Positions 39,079-48,441 of a stretch of DNA of 64,000 nucleotides are shown piece by piece. Each line of letters starts with the position of its first letter. The first letter of the stretch is position 1. The notes under the pieces are model-generated. The model ran no database searches. It was given only the letters and a program-made list of their open reading frames with translations, and was not told where the DNA came from. The position numbers and the translations under genes are program-made. The stretch lies in NCBI RefSeq assembly GCF_900186125.1, contig NZ_FYBQ01000009.1, forward strand, positions 55,833 through 119,832. The letters are read 5' to 3'. The stretch is from Listeria goaensis (GTDB lineage: Bacteria; Bacillota; Bacilli; Lactobacillales; Listeriaceae).

Positions 39079-39522
39079 CTAGGCTGAACAACTACAACTC
39101 CCGCCGCTACCACAACCTGAACTGCATGCAGATTTTTGTTCAAAAAACGGATTCCCAGTTGGAACCTTTATATGACTGGATACGGCATTTGCTAGCATCA
39201 GACTGATTTCATCGAGCAGTGACTGAAAATCCATCTCCGCTTGCCGAAAAGCCGCAATATGCGCATCCATGTCTAATTCACGTTTTAAAGCACGCGTTTT
39301 CCGTGTCACTTCTTTATAATCGGGATGATACCGACCAAAGCGTTCCACTTCTTCAAACTGCGTTTTAATTTTCGTAAAAGCTTTAATTTTATTTTGCGTT
39401 TCCGCATTTTCTAGCGCACTCTTTTTCTCAACATACGCTTGTCTTTCTTCTGACTCTAAAATCATGGCAGATAGTTCATCCGACAAGTCAAGAAGCGCTA
39501 AACTTTCCATTGTTGCAAACAA
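39079..39522 (-). CDS. ylbF: YlbF-family regulator with Cys-rich tail
   Basis: 147 residues, mostly helical, Com_YlbF family. In B. subtilis YlbF forms the Y-complex with YmcA and YaaT, which carries Fe-S clusters and supports RNase Y processing. The C-terminus here, [13 protein letters not shown], gives four cysteines that could take part in cluster binding. The start is a TTG with GGGGG 7-11 bases upstream; an ATG four codons later is possible. Confidence 0.87.
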   Translation of the reverse strand: MFATMESLALLDLSDELSAMILESEERQAYVEKKSALENAETQNKIKAFTKIKTQFEEVERFGRYHPDYKEVTRKTRALKRELDMDAHIAAFRQAEMDFQSLLDEISLMLANAVSSHIKVPTGNPFFEQKSACSSGCGSGGSCSCSA

Positions 39523-39583
39523 ACTTATTCCCCCTTAGTTTCATCGATATTTCATTATAACACGTAGAGCTAAAATTCGTCTT

Positions 39584-40639
39584 TTATTTTGTAATGAAAT
39601 TTTGCGTATAATATTTTTGGAAAGTGCCCTCTCCCATATACGTAAAACTTTTATCGAGCAGATTTTTGCGATGCCCTGGCGAATTTAACCAGCCTTCAAC
39701 CGTTGCGCCCGCATCTAAATAGTTATATGCAATGTTTTCGCCCGCCTTCGTGTACTTCACCATGCCCTTTTCTAAGCGGTCAGAAAGTGTTCCGACAGTT
39801 GGTGAGTCGTGATCAAAATAATTATTGTTCGCCATGTCCACACTATGACCGTAAGCTACGCGCGCAACATCTGGATCGAGCGCCACAGGTTCCGCCCCGT
39901 AACGTTCACGAAGCACATTTGTAATTTCGAGCACTTGCATATCGCTCGCTTTATCAATTTCGCTCCATAAAGCCGCCGAAACATCTTCCTCGTAAATATC
40001 ACCTTGATAGTTAAGCTCGTAAGGATGCATTTTTATGAAGGAAAGTTTGTTCAAATAGCGCACGCTCACGAGCTTCCCGTCTACCTTGTCGAAATTTAGT
40101 TGGGCATAAACACCACTGCCTAAATTAGCAACTGGGCGCATGTTTAAATCGTTCTCGGATAGCTCAAAACGATAAAAATTATTTTCATAATTAAACGCGA
40201 TTTCAGATTGCAATTTCGCATTTGTAAATACTTTTTCAACAGACATACCAATTTTATATGGGGTTAAATTTAAGTCTTGACCTAGCGCGTAAATAGTCTG
40301 CACTTTATTATTTAAAACGCCAACCAACATGTAGCTTGTATTCGGTTGGTTGTAGACATAATATTCAAAGCCATATGGCGTCTTATCAATTCGAATGGGA
40401 TCGCCAAATTTTTCTTTTAATTGACTGACGTCTTGATTGACAAAACTTGCCATACTGTCCGTATTCGCTATGTCCTCAGTCGATTCATTCGTTTTTTTAT
40501 CTTCAGGAAGGATTGTTCCTTGCTTCACTTTTTCAGAAGCCTCATTTTTTTCCGTCGGTGCTTGAAAAAATAAATCTGTGTTATAGAAAATAAAGAGGCT
40601 GATAACAAGAAGCACAATCACTCTTAAAATAAATTTCAC
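39584..40639 (-). CDS. Membrane-anchored CAP/SCP-domain protein (YlbC-like)
   Basis: 351 residues. The N-terminal hydrophobic helix (about 5-24) acts as an anchor or uncleaved signal. A CAP-associated domain (about 70-205) is followed by the CAP/SCP domain (about 230-350) with HSVDMANNNYFDHDSPTVG, GENIAYNY and GWLNSPGHRKNLL, including the two conserved histidines and Glu. Extracellular; function unknown, as for most bacterial CAP proteins. The start is GTG after GGGAGGC. Confidence 0.85.
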   Translation of the reverse strand: MKFILRVIVLLVISLFIFYNTDLFFQAPTEKNEASEKVKQGTILPEDKKTNESTEDIANTDSMASFVNQDVSQLKEKFGDPIRIDKTPYGFEYYVYNQPNTSYMLVGVLNNKVQTIYALGQDLNLTPYKIGMSVEKVFTNAKLQSEIAFNYENNFYRFELSENDLNMRPVANLGSGVYAQLNFDKVDGKLVSVRYLNKLSFIKMHPYELNYQGDIYEEDVSAALWSEIDKASDMQVLEITNVLRERYGAEPVALDPDVARVAYGHSVDMANNNYFDHDSPTVGTLSDRLEKGMVKYTKAGENIAYNYLDAGATVEGWLNSPGHRKNLLDKSFTYMGEGTFQKYYTQNFITK

Positions 40640-40701
40640 ACTTTAGCCTCCCGAATAACCTTTTCTCTATTGTAGCCGTTTTTCGAGTTAAATACTAGCC
40701 T

Positions 40702-42144
40702 TCACTCATAAATTTCCGTATATTTACCGTCCGCCACGATATGCGGCATCATACCTTCCATTGCAAGCTTTTCTTTTTTATCGGTCGTCCAAGAATCACC
40801 ATAGACATGGCTAATTTTTCCGTCTTCCAGAAGCACAATTAAATCAAATTGATTATTTTCCTGCGTCAAATAGGCTTTTTCCGCTCCGTCCAGTGCAAAC
40901 ATTTGGTAAAACTTAAAATTCATAAACGCATGATAATTTTTAGCATCTGCTATTTTCTGTTTAAATGTTGGTAAATACGAACGTGCGACATATTCCAGAA
41001 GCGCAACATCATTTTGTTTTCCGTTTTCAAGCAATTTCCGAAGAGCTAACACACGGTCATAATCCGCGCTAAAAGTGGCATTTTCAGACGTATTCGCAAC
41101 GCGCATCTTTTTTTCCGCATGCGACTGCACCATCATTTGCCTTTTTGGCACAGCCACTTCCTGTTTCACCGCATCAAGCGCCAAATGCACAACTTGAATC
41201 CCCGCCGGAATAAACAGGATTATCAGTGCGATAATCGCAATTGGTAAGCGCACATACCGGTTTTGCTTCGCTTGCATCGTTTCCTTTTGCCGGGTGCCAG
41301 TTTGCACTAAAATCGCGACAATTAAAATCCCTAGCGGAATAATCCACATGACAACCGCAAGATAGCCTACTGAATTTAATGCCCACATGAAAAGAAGCAC
41401 ATAGGCTAACACGATGAGTATAGTAACACTAATTGGCACACGATGCGTATATAGACGTACTTTTTCATACGTGCCAAAAAACGGATTTTGCGCAAGCTCC
41501 ACTTCCTCATAAAGCTCACGCGAATCTTCTCTGTCTGGCGCAAGACACAAAGCACGCTCCGAGTATTGAAGCGCCTTTTTAAAATCACCGCGCGCATAAT
41601 TCATTTTAGCAAAGCGATTTAAATTGTCTATGTCATCTGGTTTTGTCGCAAAAGCTAAGTTTTCCAGCTCAAGCGCACGTAGATTTCGTGGATTTTGGTT
41701 GAAAATAGCCTCGCTTAAAATGCCCATATAGCTCGTATTGTTGGGCGCATAAAATAGGGCTTTCTCGTACAAAGCGATTTTTTCTACCAATCCTCCACTC
41801 CCATTTTCTGCCAAAGCTTCGTAAAATTTCGCTTGCGAGTGATCAAGCGTTAGACCGAAGCGAGCGAGCTCTGTGACGCGTTTTGGTTTATGTAACTGTT
41901 CGTAGATGGCAATGCCGACGACGTAATTTTCAACAATATTTTGGTTATATGATAAAGCTTGTTCAATATAATTTGTTGCTAAATCGAGATTTTGATTCGT
42001 TTCTGCATAAACATAAGCAAGGCAAAGGTAACCCGCGTAATGCGAAGGATTCTCGGTAATCATATTTTGGCTTTCTTTTTCAGCCTCTTGTTCTTTTCCA
42101 CTGATAAGCAGTTGTGTCATTCGCTCAAAACTTGCTATTTTCAT
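40702..42144 (-). CDS. TPR-repeat membrane protein
   Basis: 480 residues. The N-terminal ~220 residues are helical TPR-like repeats (AGYLCLAYVYAETNQNLDLA, RGDFKKALQYSERALCLAPD). Two or three membrane helices follow (about 233-280 and 305-325), then an extracellular domain of ~150 residues. This is a scaffold-like protein of unknown function. A TTG at 42153 is part of the GGAG ribosome site, so the ATG at 42144 is used. Downstream on the same strand is the CAP protein gene. Confidence 0.75.
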   Translation of the reverse strand: MKIASFERMTQLLISGKEQEAEKESQNMITENPSHYAGYLCLAYVYAETNQNLDLATNYIEQALSYNQNIVENYVVGIAIYEQLHKPKRVTELARFGLTLDHSQAKFYEALAENGSGGLVEKIALYEKALFYAPNNTSYMGILSEAIFNQNPRNLRALELENLAFATKPDDIDNLNRFAKMNYARGDFKKALQYSERALCLAPDREDSRELYEEVELAQNPFFGTYEKVRLYTHRVPISVTILIVLAYVLLFMWALNSVGYLAVVMWIIPLGILIVAILVQTGTRQKETMQAKQNRYVRLPIAIIALIILFIPAGIQVVHLALDAVKQEVAVPKRQMMVQSHAEKKMRVANTSENATFSADYDRVLALRKLLENGKQNDVALLEYVARSYLPTFKQKIADAKNYHAFMNFKFYQMFALDGAEKAYLTQENNQFDLIVLLEDGKISHVYGDSWTTDKKEKLAMEGMMPHIVADGKYTEIYE

Positions 42145-42231
42145 AACAATCAACTCCGATTTCTTCGTTCTCCCCTTGACTATATCACCTGAAATGGAAA
42201 AAACGATGAGGAAAATTCAAAGATTTTTTAA

Positions 42232-42261
42232 AGAAAAAAAGCCCGATTAAAATCGGACTTC
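42232..42261 (-). terminator. Terminator after ctaB
   Basis: Stem AAGTCCGATT / AATCGGGCTT (one mismatch pair) with a T7 run on the minus strand. Confidence 0.75.
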
Positions 42262-42330
42262 AGCTTGTAGAAAACCTCTAAACTTAAGCCAAACAAAACG
42301 TACCACGCACAATCAGACTGATGACATCCC

Positions 42331-43245
42331 CTATAAGAAAATTGAAATTACAATCATGGAGACAAATAGAATGGTCATGTAGTTTAGTGAGTAGACAAAC
42401 ATTAGGCGGGACCATTTTAGGCTGTCTTTCATTTTGAAGCCGTAAAAGCTTAAAACGAGCCAGCCAATATTAAGTGCGGTTGCTAAAATAACATATACGA
42501 TGCCGAGTTCGGTCATAAAAAATGGCAAGACACTTAAAAGTAGCACCCAAAAGACCATGCTTTTTCTCGTCCGCTCGATGCCTTTTACAACAGGCAACAT
42601 AGGAATCCCAGCAGCGCGGTATTCTTCTTTTCGCTTAATCGCAATCGCATAAAAATGCGGTGGTTGCCAGCAAAACATCACAAGAAACAACATCACTGGG
42701 ATTAAACTAAACGTCGGGTCAACTGCAAACCACCCAATTAGTGGCGGGACAGCGCCTGAAAAGCTACCGATAACCGTGTTGCTAACTAAATTTCGTTTTG
42801 CGTACATGGAATACACCACAACGTATAAAAACACGCCTAGTATGCCAAGCACACCAGCCTGCCAAGTTGTCATAAAGAGCATCGCTACACCAATGATTAG
42901 CAGCACAGAAGCTAAAACGAGTGCTTTTTTCCCCGAAATTTTCCCTGTCATCGTTGGTCGGCTTTTCGTTCGCTCCATTTTACCGTCGATATCACGGTCA
43001 ATAACGTTATTAAAAGCGCCCGATGCGGCGACGATGAGCGCAGAACCAATAATCGTAAAGAACATCACATCAAGATTTTGCATAAATGAAATACCATTTA
43101 ACTGGAATGCAAGCCACATTCCTGTAAATGCTGTAATTGTATTGGAATTAACGATTCCTATTTTAACCAGTTCCGTGAAATCCCGAACCGTAAATTTACT
43201 GGCAACTCCTGTTTTTAACTCGCCAGTATTCTCTATTCTGTTCAA
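42331..43245 (-). CDS. ctaB: Protoheme IX farnesyltransferase (heme O synthase)
   Basis: Adds a farnesyl group to heme B, giving heme O for terminal oxidases. 304 residues, UbiA superfamily, about nine membrane helices. The prenyl-diphosphate/Mg motif is NNVIDRDIDGKMERTKSRP (79-97). The start is TTG after GGGGGAG. It is divergent from ctaA, the next enzyme in the pathway. Confidence 0.93.
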   Translation of the reverse strand: MNRIENTGELKTGVASKFTVRDFTELVKIGIVNSNTITAFTGMWLAFQLNGISFMQNLDVMFFTIIGSALIVAASGAFNNVIDRDIDGKMERTKSRPTMTGKISGKKALVLASVLLIIGVAMLFMTTWQAGVLGILGVFLYVVVYSMYAKRNLVSNTVIGSFSGAVPPLIGWFAVDPTFSLIPVMLFLVMFCWQPPHFYAIAIKRKEEYRAAGIPMLPVVKGIERTRKSMVFWVLLLSVLPFFMTELGIVYVILATALNIGWLVLSFYGFKMKDSLKWSRLMFVYSLNYMTILFVSMIVISIFL

Positions 43246-43426
43246 AATCTCTCCCCCTTAAACGCGTAAATCACTCTACGTCTATTATGTGAAATTAGGA
43301 CATGCTTTGTCAATCAATCGGCTTCACAAAACTCGGCTGGATAAAACTAATTCCAAGCAAGCGTTATGTGAATTTGTTAGCAAAGATTTCGTTTTAGTTT
43401 GTGAAACAGCGCCAAATAACGAATTC

Positions 43427-43455
43427 TTTACTTCTGTTTTAAAATTCGCTACAAT
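43427..43455 (+). promoter_or_regulatory. Promoter candidate for ctaA
   Basis: TTTACT (43427-43432) and TACAAT (43450-43455) with 17 bases between, about 60 bases upstream of the ctaA ATG. Confidence 0.5.
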
Positions 43456-43517
43456 AAAATTAATGTGTAAAAGCACGTTTGATGACAGATTCATCTAAAA
43501 GGAGAGAATAAGAAATC

Positions 43518-44435
43518 ATGAATAAGTTTCTTAAAATTTGGTCCGTCTTGACGATTATTTTCATGACATTTGTTGTTTTTGGTGGGGCTTTGGTGACCAA
43601 AACGGGTTCAGCAGATGGTTGTGGAAACACTTGGCCACTTTGCAACGGACAACTCGTTCGCCTGACAGACGTTACAACGGAAAAACTAATTGAAGTCGCG
43701 CACCGAATGACAACGGGACTCGCTTCCATTTTTGTTATTGTGTTGGCCATACTCGCTTGGCGAACAATTAAAGATCGCCGCGAAACAAAACCACTCGCTA
43801 TTATCGCTGTTTTATTTTTAATTTTACAAGCTTTCATGGGTGCTGCCGCCGTCATGTGGGGCCAAAACCCATACATCATGGCGTTACATTTTGGCATTTC
43901 CATTATCTGTTATGCGGCAATCATTTTACTGGCGCTACTTATATTTGAGTTTGACCGCAAATTTGATGCCAGAAATTTAGTGATGGGCACGAAACTGCGA
44001 TTTAATCTTTACTTTTTAACCATCTATACATACTTAGCTGTCTATACCGGCGCACTGGTTCGACATGAGCGCGCAAGTCTCGCCGTTCCAGTTTGGCCAT
44101 TCCAAGACGGGACATTCATTTGGCCAGATTCCATTCAAGATTATGTGCAATATGGGCACCGCATTGCCGCTTTCATTTTAGTCGTTTGGATTTTCTATGT
44201 GACATGGCTTGTTTTCCGTGATTACAGACATTACCGCGTGCTCACCTATGGCATGGTCCTCGCTGTTATTCTCGTAGCACTTCAGGCGCTCACAGGTATC
44301 CTGTCTGTTTACACCGAGGTTAATCTTTATGTGGCACTATTCCACAGTTTAATCATTACCATTTTATTCGCGCTCTTCTGCTACTTATGTATGCTCGGTG
44401 CGCGGAGCAAAAAAAATCGTTTACGTATTCGTTAA
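43518..44435 (+). CDS. ctaA: Heme A synthase
   Basis: Oxidises heme O to heme A for the aa3 oxidase. 305 residues, eight membrane helices in two four-helix halves. The heme-ligand histidines are His62 (VAHRMT), His124 (ALHFGI), His214 (YGHRIA) and His276 (LFHSLI), and the Cys35/Cys42 pair of the Bacillus-type enzyme is present (GCGNTWPLCNG). Strong AAAGGAG before the ATG. A terminator follows. Confidence 0.95.
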   Translation: MNKFLKIWSVLTIIFMTFVVFGGALVTKTGSADGCGNTWPLCNGQLVRLTDVTTEKLIEVAHRMTTGLASIFVIVLAILAWRTIKDRRETKPLAIIAVLFLILQAFMGAAAVMWGQNPYIMALHFGISIICYAAIILLALLIFEFDRKFDARNLVMGTKLRFNLYFLTIYTYLAVYTGALVRHERASLAVPVWPFQDGTFIWPDSIQDYVQYGHRIAAFILVVWIFYVTWLVFRDYRHYRVLTYGMVLAVILVALQALTGILSVYTEVNLYVALFHSLIITILFALFCYLCMLGARSKKNRLRIR

Positions 44436-44463
44436 AACGAGCCCTTTCAGGCTCGTTTTTTTT
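44434..44463 (+). terminator. Terminator after ctaA
   Basis: Stem AAAACGAGCC / GGCTCGTTTT (10 bp perfect, 6-base loop) followed by Ts. Confidence 0.92.
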
Positions 44464-44517
44464 GTTCAACATATGCTATGATAGCTAAGTGAGAATAGAA
44501 CATTGAAGGAGTTTGAC

Positions 44518-45360
44518 ATGAACCAACAAATTATTTTCATTGATGTTGATGGTACACTTTGTAACGATTATGGCCGCGTTCCCGAGTCCGCTGGGGTGGC
44601 CATTCATAAAGCACGACAAAACGGGCATAAAGTTTATTTATGCACTGGCAGATCCAAAGCGGAAATCACGGACGAAATTAAAAATATTGAATTTGATGGC
44701 TTTATCGGCGCAGGCGGCGGCTACATTGAAGAGCAAGGCAAGCTCCTTCTGCATAAAAAATTCGATTTAGCAGATCTTTCAAGCATCGTTCGCTTTTTCA
44801 AAAAAGAAGGTATCGGCTACTATTTGGAATCAAACGACGGCCTTTTTGCAAGTGACACATGCATTCCAGAAATTCGCAAACAAATTTTTAAAGGGCTAAA
44901 CAAAACGGACGCCGAATACCAAAAACGCGCCAGCGAATTGAGTTTCTTTTTTGACTTACTTTTACCTGAAAAGCCCGTTTCTGAACTGACTACGGTAAAC
45001 AAAATTTCATTTATGAGCGAACACGTGCCTTTTGAAAAAGTTAAAAATGCATATCAAGATAAATTTACAATTTTACATACTACTGTTCCACTTTTTGGAG
45101 AAAATAGCGGCGAAATTGTTTTACGTGGTATTAATAAAGAAGTCGCAATTCGCTACTTACTGACACACCTCAATGCGAGCCCTGCACAGACAATTGCAAT
45201 TGGGGACGGTATGAATGATTTTGAGATGCTCCAATTTGTAAATTACGGTGTTGCAATGGGAAATGCAAAACAAGAATTAAAAAATATTGCCGATTTTGTC
45301 ACAGGTACGCCAGATGAAGATGGCATTGCAAATTTCTTTAAGCAACACGGTCTCACTTGA
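44518..45360 (+). CDS. HAD-superfamily phosphatase (Cof type)
   Basis: 280 residues. Motif I is DVDGTLC with nucleophile Asp9 and Asp11; the GDGMNDFEML motif near residue 225 supplies the metal-binding aspartates; a C2-type cap lies between. Cof-type enzymes hydrolyse sugar phosphates or flavin/PLP phosphates; the substrate is not predictable. A TTG at 44503 is part of the AAGGAG site, so the ATG at 44518 is chosen. The stop overlaps the open frame of the channel gene. Confidence 0.87.
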   Translation: MNQQIIFIDVDGTLCNDYGRVPESAGVAIHKARQNGHKVYLCTGRSKAEITDEIKNIEFDGFIGAGGGYIEEQGKLLLHKKFDLADLSSIVRFFKKEGIGYYLESNDGLFASDTCIPEIRKQIFKGLNKTDAEYQKRASELSFFFDLLLPEKPVSELTTVNKISFMSEHVPFEKVKNAYQDKFTILHTTVPLFGENSGEIVLRGINKEVAIRYLLTHLNASPAQTIAIGDGMNDFEMLQFVNYGVAMGNAKQELKNIADFVTGTPDEDGIANFFKQHGLT

Positions 45361-45377
45361 ATGAAAGGATGATGATT

Positions 45378-46088
45378 ATGAAAATCTCAAAAAGGACACT
45401 TATATACGAATTATTCATGCTTTTACTTGTTATATTATCCCTCGCGTTACTTCCCTATCATAATTTTTGGACAATCCTTTTAAATTGGGTGATTTGGGGA
45501 ATCTTCACATTAGACTATTTTTCCCGCCTCGTTCGGGCAGAGGACAAAAAACGCTACATTAAAACACACCCGTTCCAACTAATTGCCATTATCCCATTAT
45601 ACGGCGGTTTTCGGGCAGCACGAATCGTGAGCCTATTCCATATTTTACGCCTTACCGCAATGGGAAATCGCTATTTAACACCTCTTTTTAATTTTTTAAA
45701 AACAAACGGTCTGAATCGCTTCATTTTAATTTTCTTACTACTTGTTATTTTCATTCCACTTCCAATGGTACTGATTGAGCCAGATATCCACGACTACCCC
45801 GATGCAATCTGGTGGGCAATTGTGACCGCTACAACTGTTGGTTACGGCGACATCATTCCCATTACACCAATTGGGCGCATTTTAGCCAGTATTATGATGC
45901 TTGTCGGTATCGGTTTTATCGGTATGATTACTAGTACGATTATGAGCTACGCGAGTAAGCAACGAAAAATTTCCACCAGTTCTGAAAAAATCTCGCATAT
46001 TACGAAAGCAATCGACCAAGTGGAAGAGCTTGATGAAAAGGAAATTGCTGTTTTGGAAAGTTATCTTGATATGAAAAAGAAAAAATAG
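45378..46088 (+). CDS. Six-helix potassium channel
   Basis: 236 residues. Six membrane helices with an S4-like segment (FRAARIVSLFHILRL, spaced arginines at about 79-91) and the pore-loop selectivity filter TVGYGD (153-158). The C-terminal ~45 residues are a charged coiled tail. It belongs to the voltage-gated-like K+ channel superfamily. Spacing favours the ATG at 45378 after GAAAGG; earlier ATGs at 45369/45372 overlap the site. It is directly downstream of the HAD gene and probably co-transcribed. Confidence 0.85.
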   Translation: MKISKRTLIYELFMLLLVILSLALLPYHNFWTILLNWVIWGIFTLDYFSRLVRAEDKKRYIKTHPFQLIAIIPLYGGFRAARIVSLFHILRLTAMGNRYLTPLFNFLKTNGLNRFILIFLLLVIFIPLPMVLIEPDIHDYPDAIWWAIVTATTVGYGDIIPITPIGRILASIMMLVGIGFIGMITSTIMSYASKQRKISTSSEKISHITKAIDQVEELDEKEIAVLESYLDMKKKK

Positions 46089-46883
<795 letters not shown>

Positions 46884-46900
46884 ATTCTTGATGAATCTAA

Positions 46901-46942
46901 AACAGGAGAGAAAATCAAAAAAGATTTTCTCTCCTGTTTTAT
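46901..46942 (+). terminator. Terminator after the NagB-like gene
   Basis: Perfect 16-bp stem AACAGGAGAGAAAATC / GATTTTCTCTCCTGTT with an A6 loop, then TTATT. Confidence 0.9.
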
Positions 46943-47031
46943 TATTGAAAAATCAACCTTTACATTATCTAAAAATGATGTGGTCTACTCACTACAGCTT
47001 CAAATTAAAGAATCTTTTAAGTTCAGTTACT

Positions 47032-47172
47032 TTATTCAAGAATATAATCAATTATTGCCTTCGTATTAACACTCACATATTCATCTACATCTAGTTGAAC
47101 AGCATCAACTAGATCATTATAAGTCGGTAGATTTAAAGCCCCTCTATGTTCGACCAAGTTTGGCGATGTCAC
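47032..47172 (-). pseudogene. 46-codon ORF or gene remnant after the MOSC gene
   Basis: An open frame from a GTG overlapping the MOSC stop (GTGA) to TAA at 47032. The translation includes LNLPTYNDLVDAVQLDVDEY and ends KAIIDYILE, which looks protein-like (amphipathic, balanced composition) rather than random. There is no spaced ribosome site, so it may be translationally coupled or be the 3' remnant of a lost gene. I do not recognise the family. Confidence 0.35.
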
Positions 47173-47816
47173 CTACTTGAGTTTTGCAACTTTTTCTGCA
47201 AGGACTCATAGTAGCGTTCGGACAAAGCTTTGACGGCGGCAATCCTTTCGAAATCAGCTTTTGCTCCTTTTTTATGTAAAACCATCTCGTGACAATAAGC
47301 AACTGTAACTTGGTGCGCGTCCGCTTCAAGCAAAATCACTTCGTCCAATTGCTGAATCTTCCCTTCCTTAATCGTGCGGCACAAGTAGCCTGTAAAGCCG
47401 GTTTGCTGCACTTCTTTATAGAGTTCAGGCATATGATTATATTTTCCAATGGTGGAACACGGGTTACGCGCCTCTGTCACCTGAATGACCGCTTCACCAA
47501 TTTGGAAAATATCGCCAATCGCAACATCTTTTTCAAGCATGCCAGAAACCATTAAATTTTCGCCAAATGCACTTTTTGGTAACTTCTTTTGAAATTTCTC
47601 CTCAAAATACGCATAATGTTCCACTGGAAACACACATACCGTACGGTCAGGGCCGCCGTGATGCTTCATGTTAAACGGTCCATCGCCAACAAATCCTTGA
47701 AATGTGAGCTGGGCTTCTAACACACCTGTTTTTTCAATTCCTGTCAACATTTTCGACTTGCTCGAAAACGCCAGTTCCTTAGGCTTCCCAATCGCGACAT
47801 GATGTACTTTTCTCAT
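47169..47816 (-). CDS. MOSC-domain protein (YiiM-like)
   Basis: 215 residues from the ATG at 47816 (MRKVHHVAIGK) after GGAG. The MOSC domain spans about 25-160, with GDGPFNMKHHGGPDRTV, GENLMV and the conserved Cys120 in EARNPCSTIG that in this family contacts sulfur or the molybdenum cofactor. A C-terminal 3-alpha domain follows. Related proteins detoxify N-hydroxylated bases via the molybdenum cofactor; the activity here is not shown. It lies downstream of ycnI on the same strand. Confidence 0.85.
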   Translation of the reverse strand: MRKVHHVAIGKPKELAFSSKSKMLTGIEKTGVLEAQLTFQGFVGDGPFNMKHHGGPDRTVCVFPVEHYAYFEEKFQKKLPKSAFGENLMVSGMLEKDVAIGDIFQIGEAVIQVTEARNPCSTIGKYNHMPELYKEVQQTGFTGYLCRTIKEGKIQQLDEVILLEADAHQVTVAYCHEMVLHKKGAKADFERIAAVKALSERYYESLQKKLQNSSR

Positions 47817-47838
47817 TTCTAGCACACTCCATTTTGTA

Positions 47839-48438
47839 TTATTTTTTCTTCCGAAGTAAAGCAAACAAACTAACAATAATGGCTAAAAGGCTAATTCCAA
47901 GTGTCGTGTAAATGAGCCAAGCAGAGAATTCATTTTTTTCGTCCTGCTCTTTGCTCGTGGTATTTCCGTGCGCGTCCGTCTGCGGAACACTCGATTCATT
48001 CACCGTCGTAACCGCATGCGGCGTATCCGAATTCGCATCCCCCGTCCATTCCACTATCGACCCGTCCGCATAGTATTGAAAAGCATCCCAATTAAGTTGA
48101 GCGGCTTTTTCCGGGTTGCTCGCGATGAAACTAAAACGCATAAACTGACCTGGCAAAATGCCCGCGCCTGTTGCCTCCCATGTTATCACATTTTTCGATT
48201 TATCAAAAGTCGTTTTAAATCCAGCCACTGGCTCATAAGAAACATACGTAGCTCCGGCAGGCATTTTAAGTACAATTTTCGTCGTGTTACTCTCTTTTTC
48301 AACAGGCACCTTCATCGTATACGTCTCGTACGCTCCCGTTTGCGATTCACTAGGCGAAACACTGACATGGGCGCTCACAAGAGCAGGAAATCCCCAAACT
48401 AACATCGCTACACTACACATTACAATCCATTTTTTCAT
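47839..48438 (-). CDS. ycnI: Secreted copper-associated protein YcnI (DUF1775)
   Basis: 199 residues. A signal peptide ends at VSA-HVSV, leaving an N-terminal histidine that in YcnI takes part in Cu(II) binding. The DUF1775 domain spans about 24-150, a Ser/Thr linker follows, and a C-terminal membrane helix (about 173-193) with a basic tail anchors it outside. It follows ycnJ by 3 bases, as in the Bacillus ycnJI copper-uptake locus. Ribosome site GGAG. Confidence 0.88.
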   Translation of the reverse strand: MKKWIVMCSVAMLVWGFPALVSAHVSVSPSESQTGAYETYTMKVPVEKESNTTKIVLKMPAGATYVSYEPVAGFKTTFDKSKNVITWEATGAGILPGQFMRFSFIASNPEKAAQLNWDAFQYYADGSIVEWTGDANSDTPHAVTTVNESSVPQTDAHGNTTSKEQDEKNEFSAWLIYTTLGISLLAIIVSLFALLRKKK

Positions 48439-48441
48439 CGC

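Noticed and set aside
39051..39143. Upstream extension of ylbG by 31 codons
   Set aside because: It overlaps the ylbF 3' end and has no ribosome site, whereas the ATG at 39050 has AAAGGGG at good spacing.
43289..43498. 69-codon plus-strand frame between ctaB and ctaA
   Set aside because: No ribosome site, and it spans the ctaA promoter and divergent control region; the translation resembles no protein.
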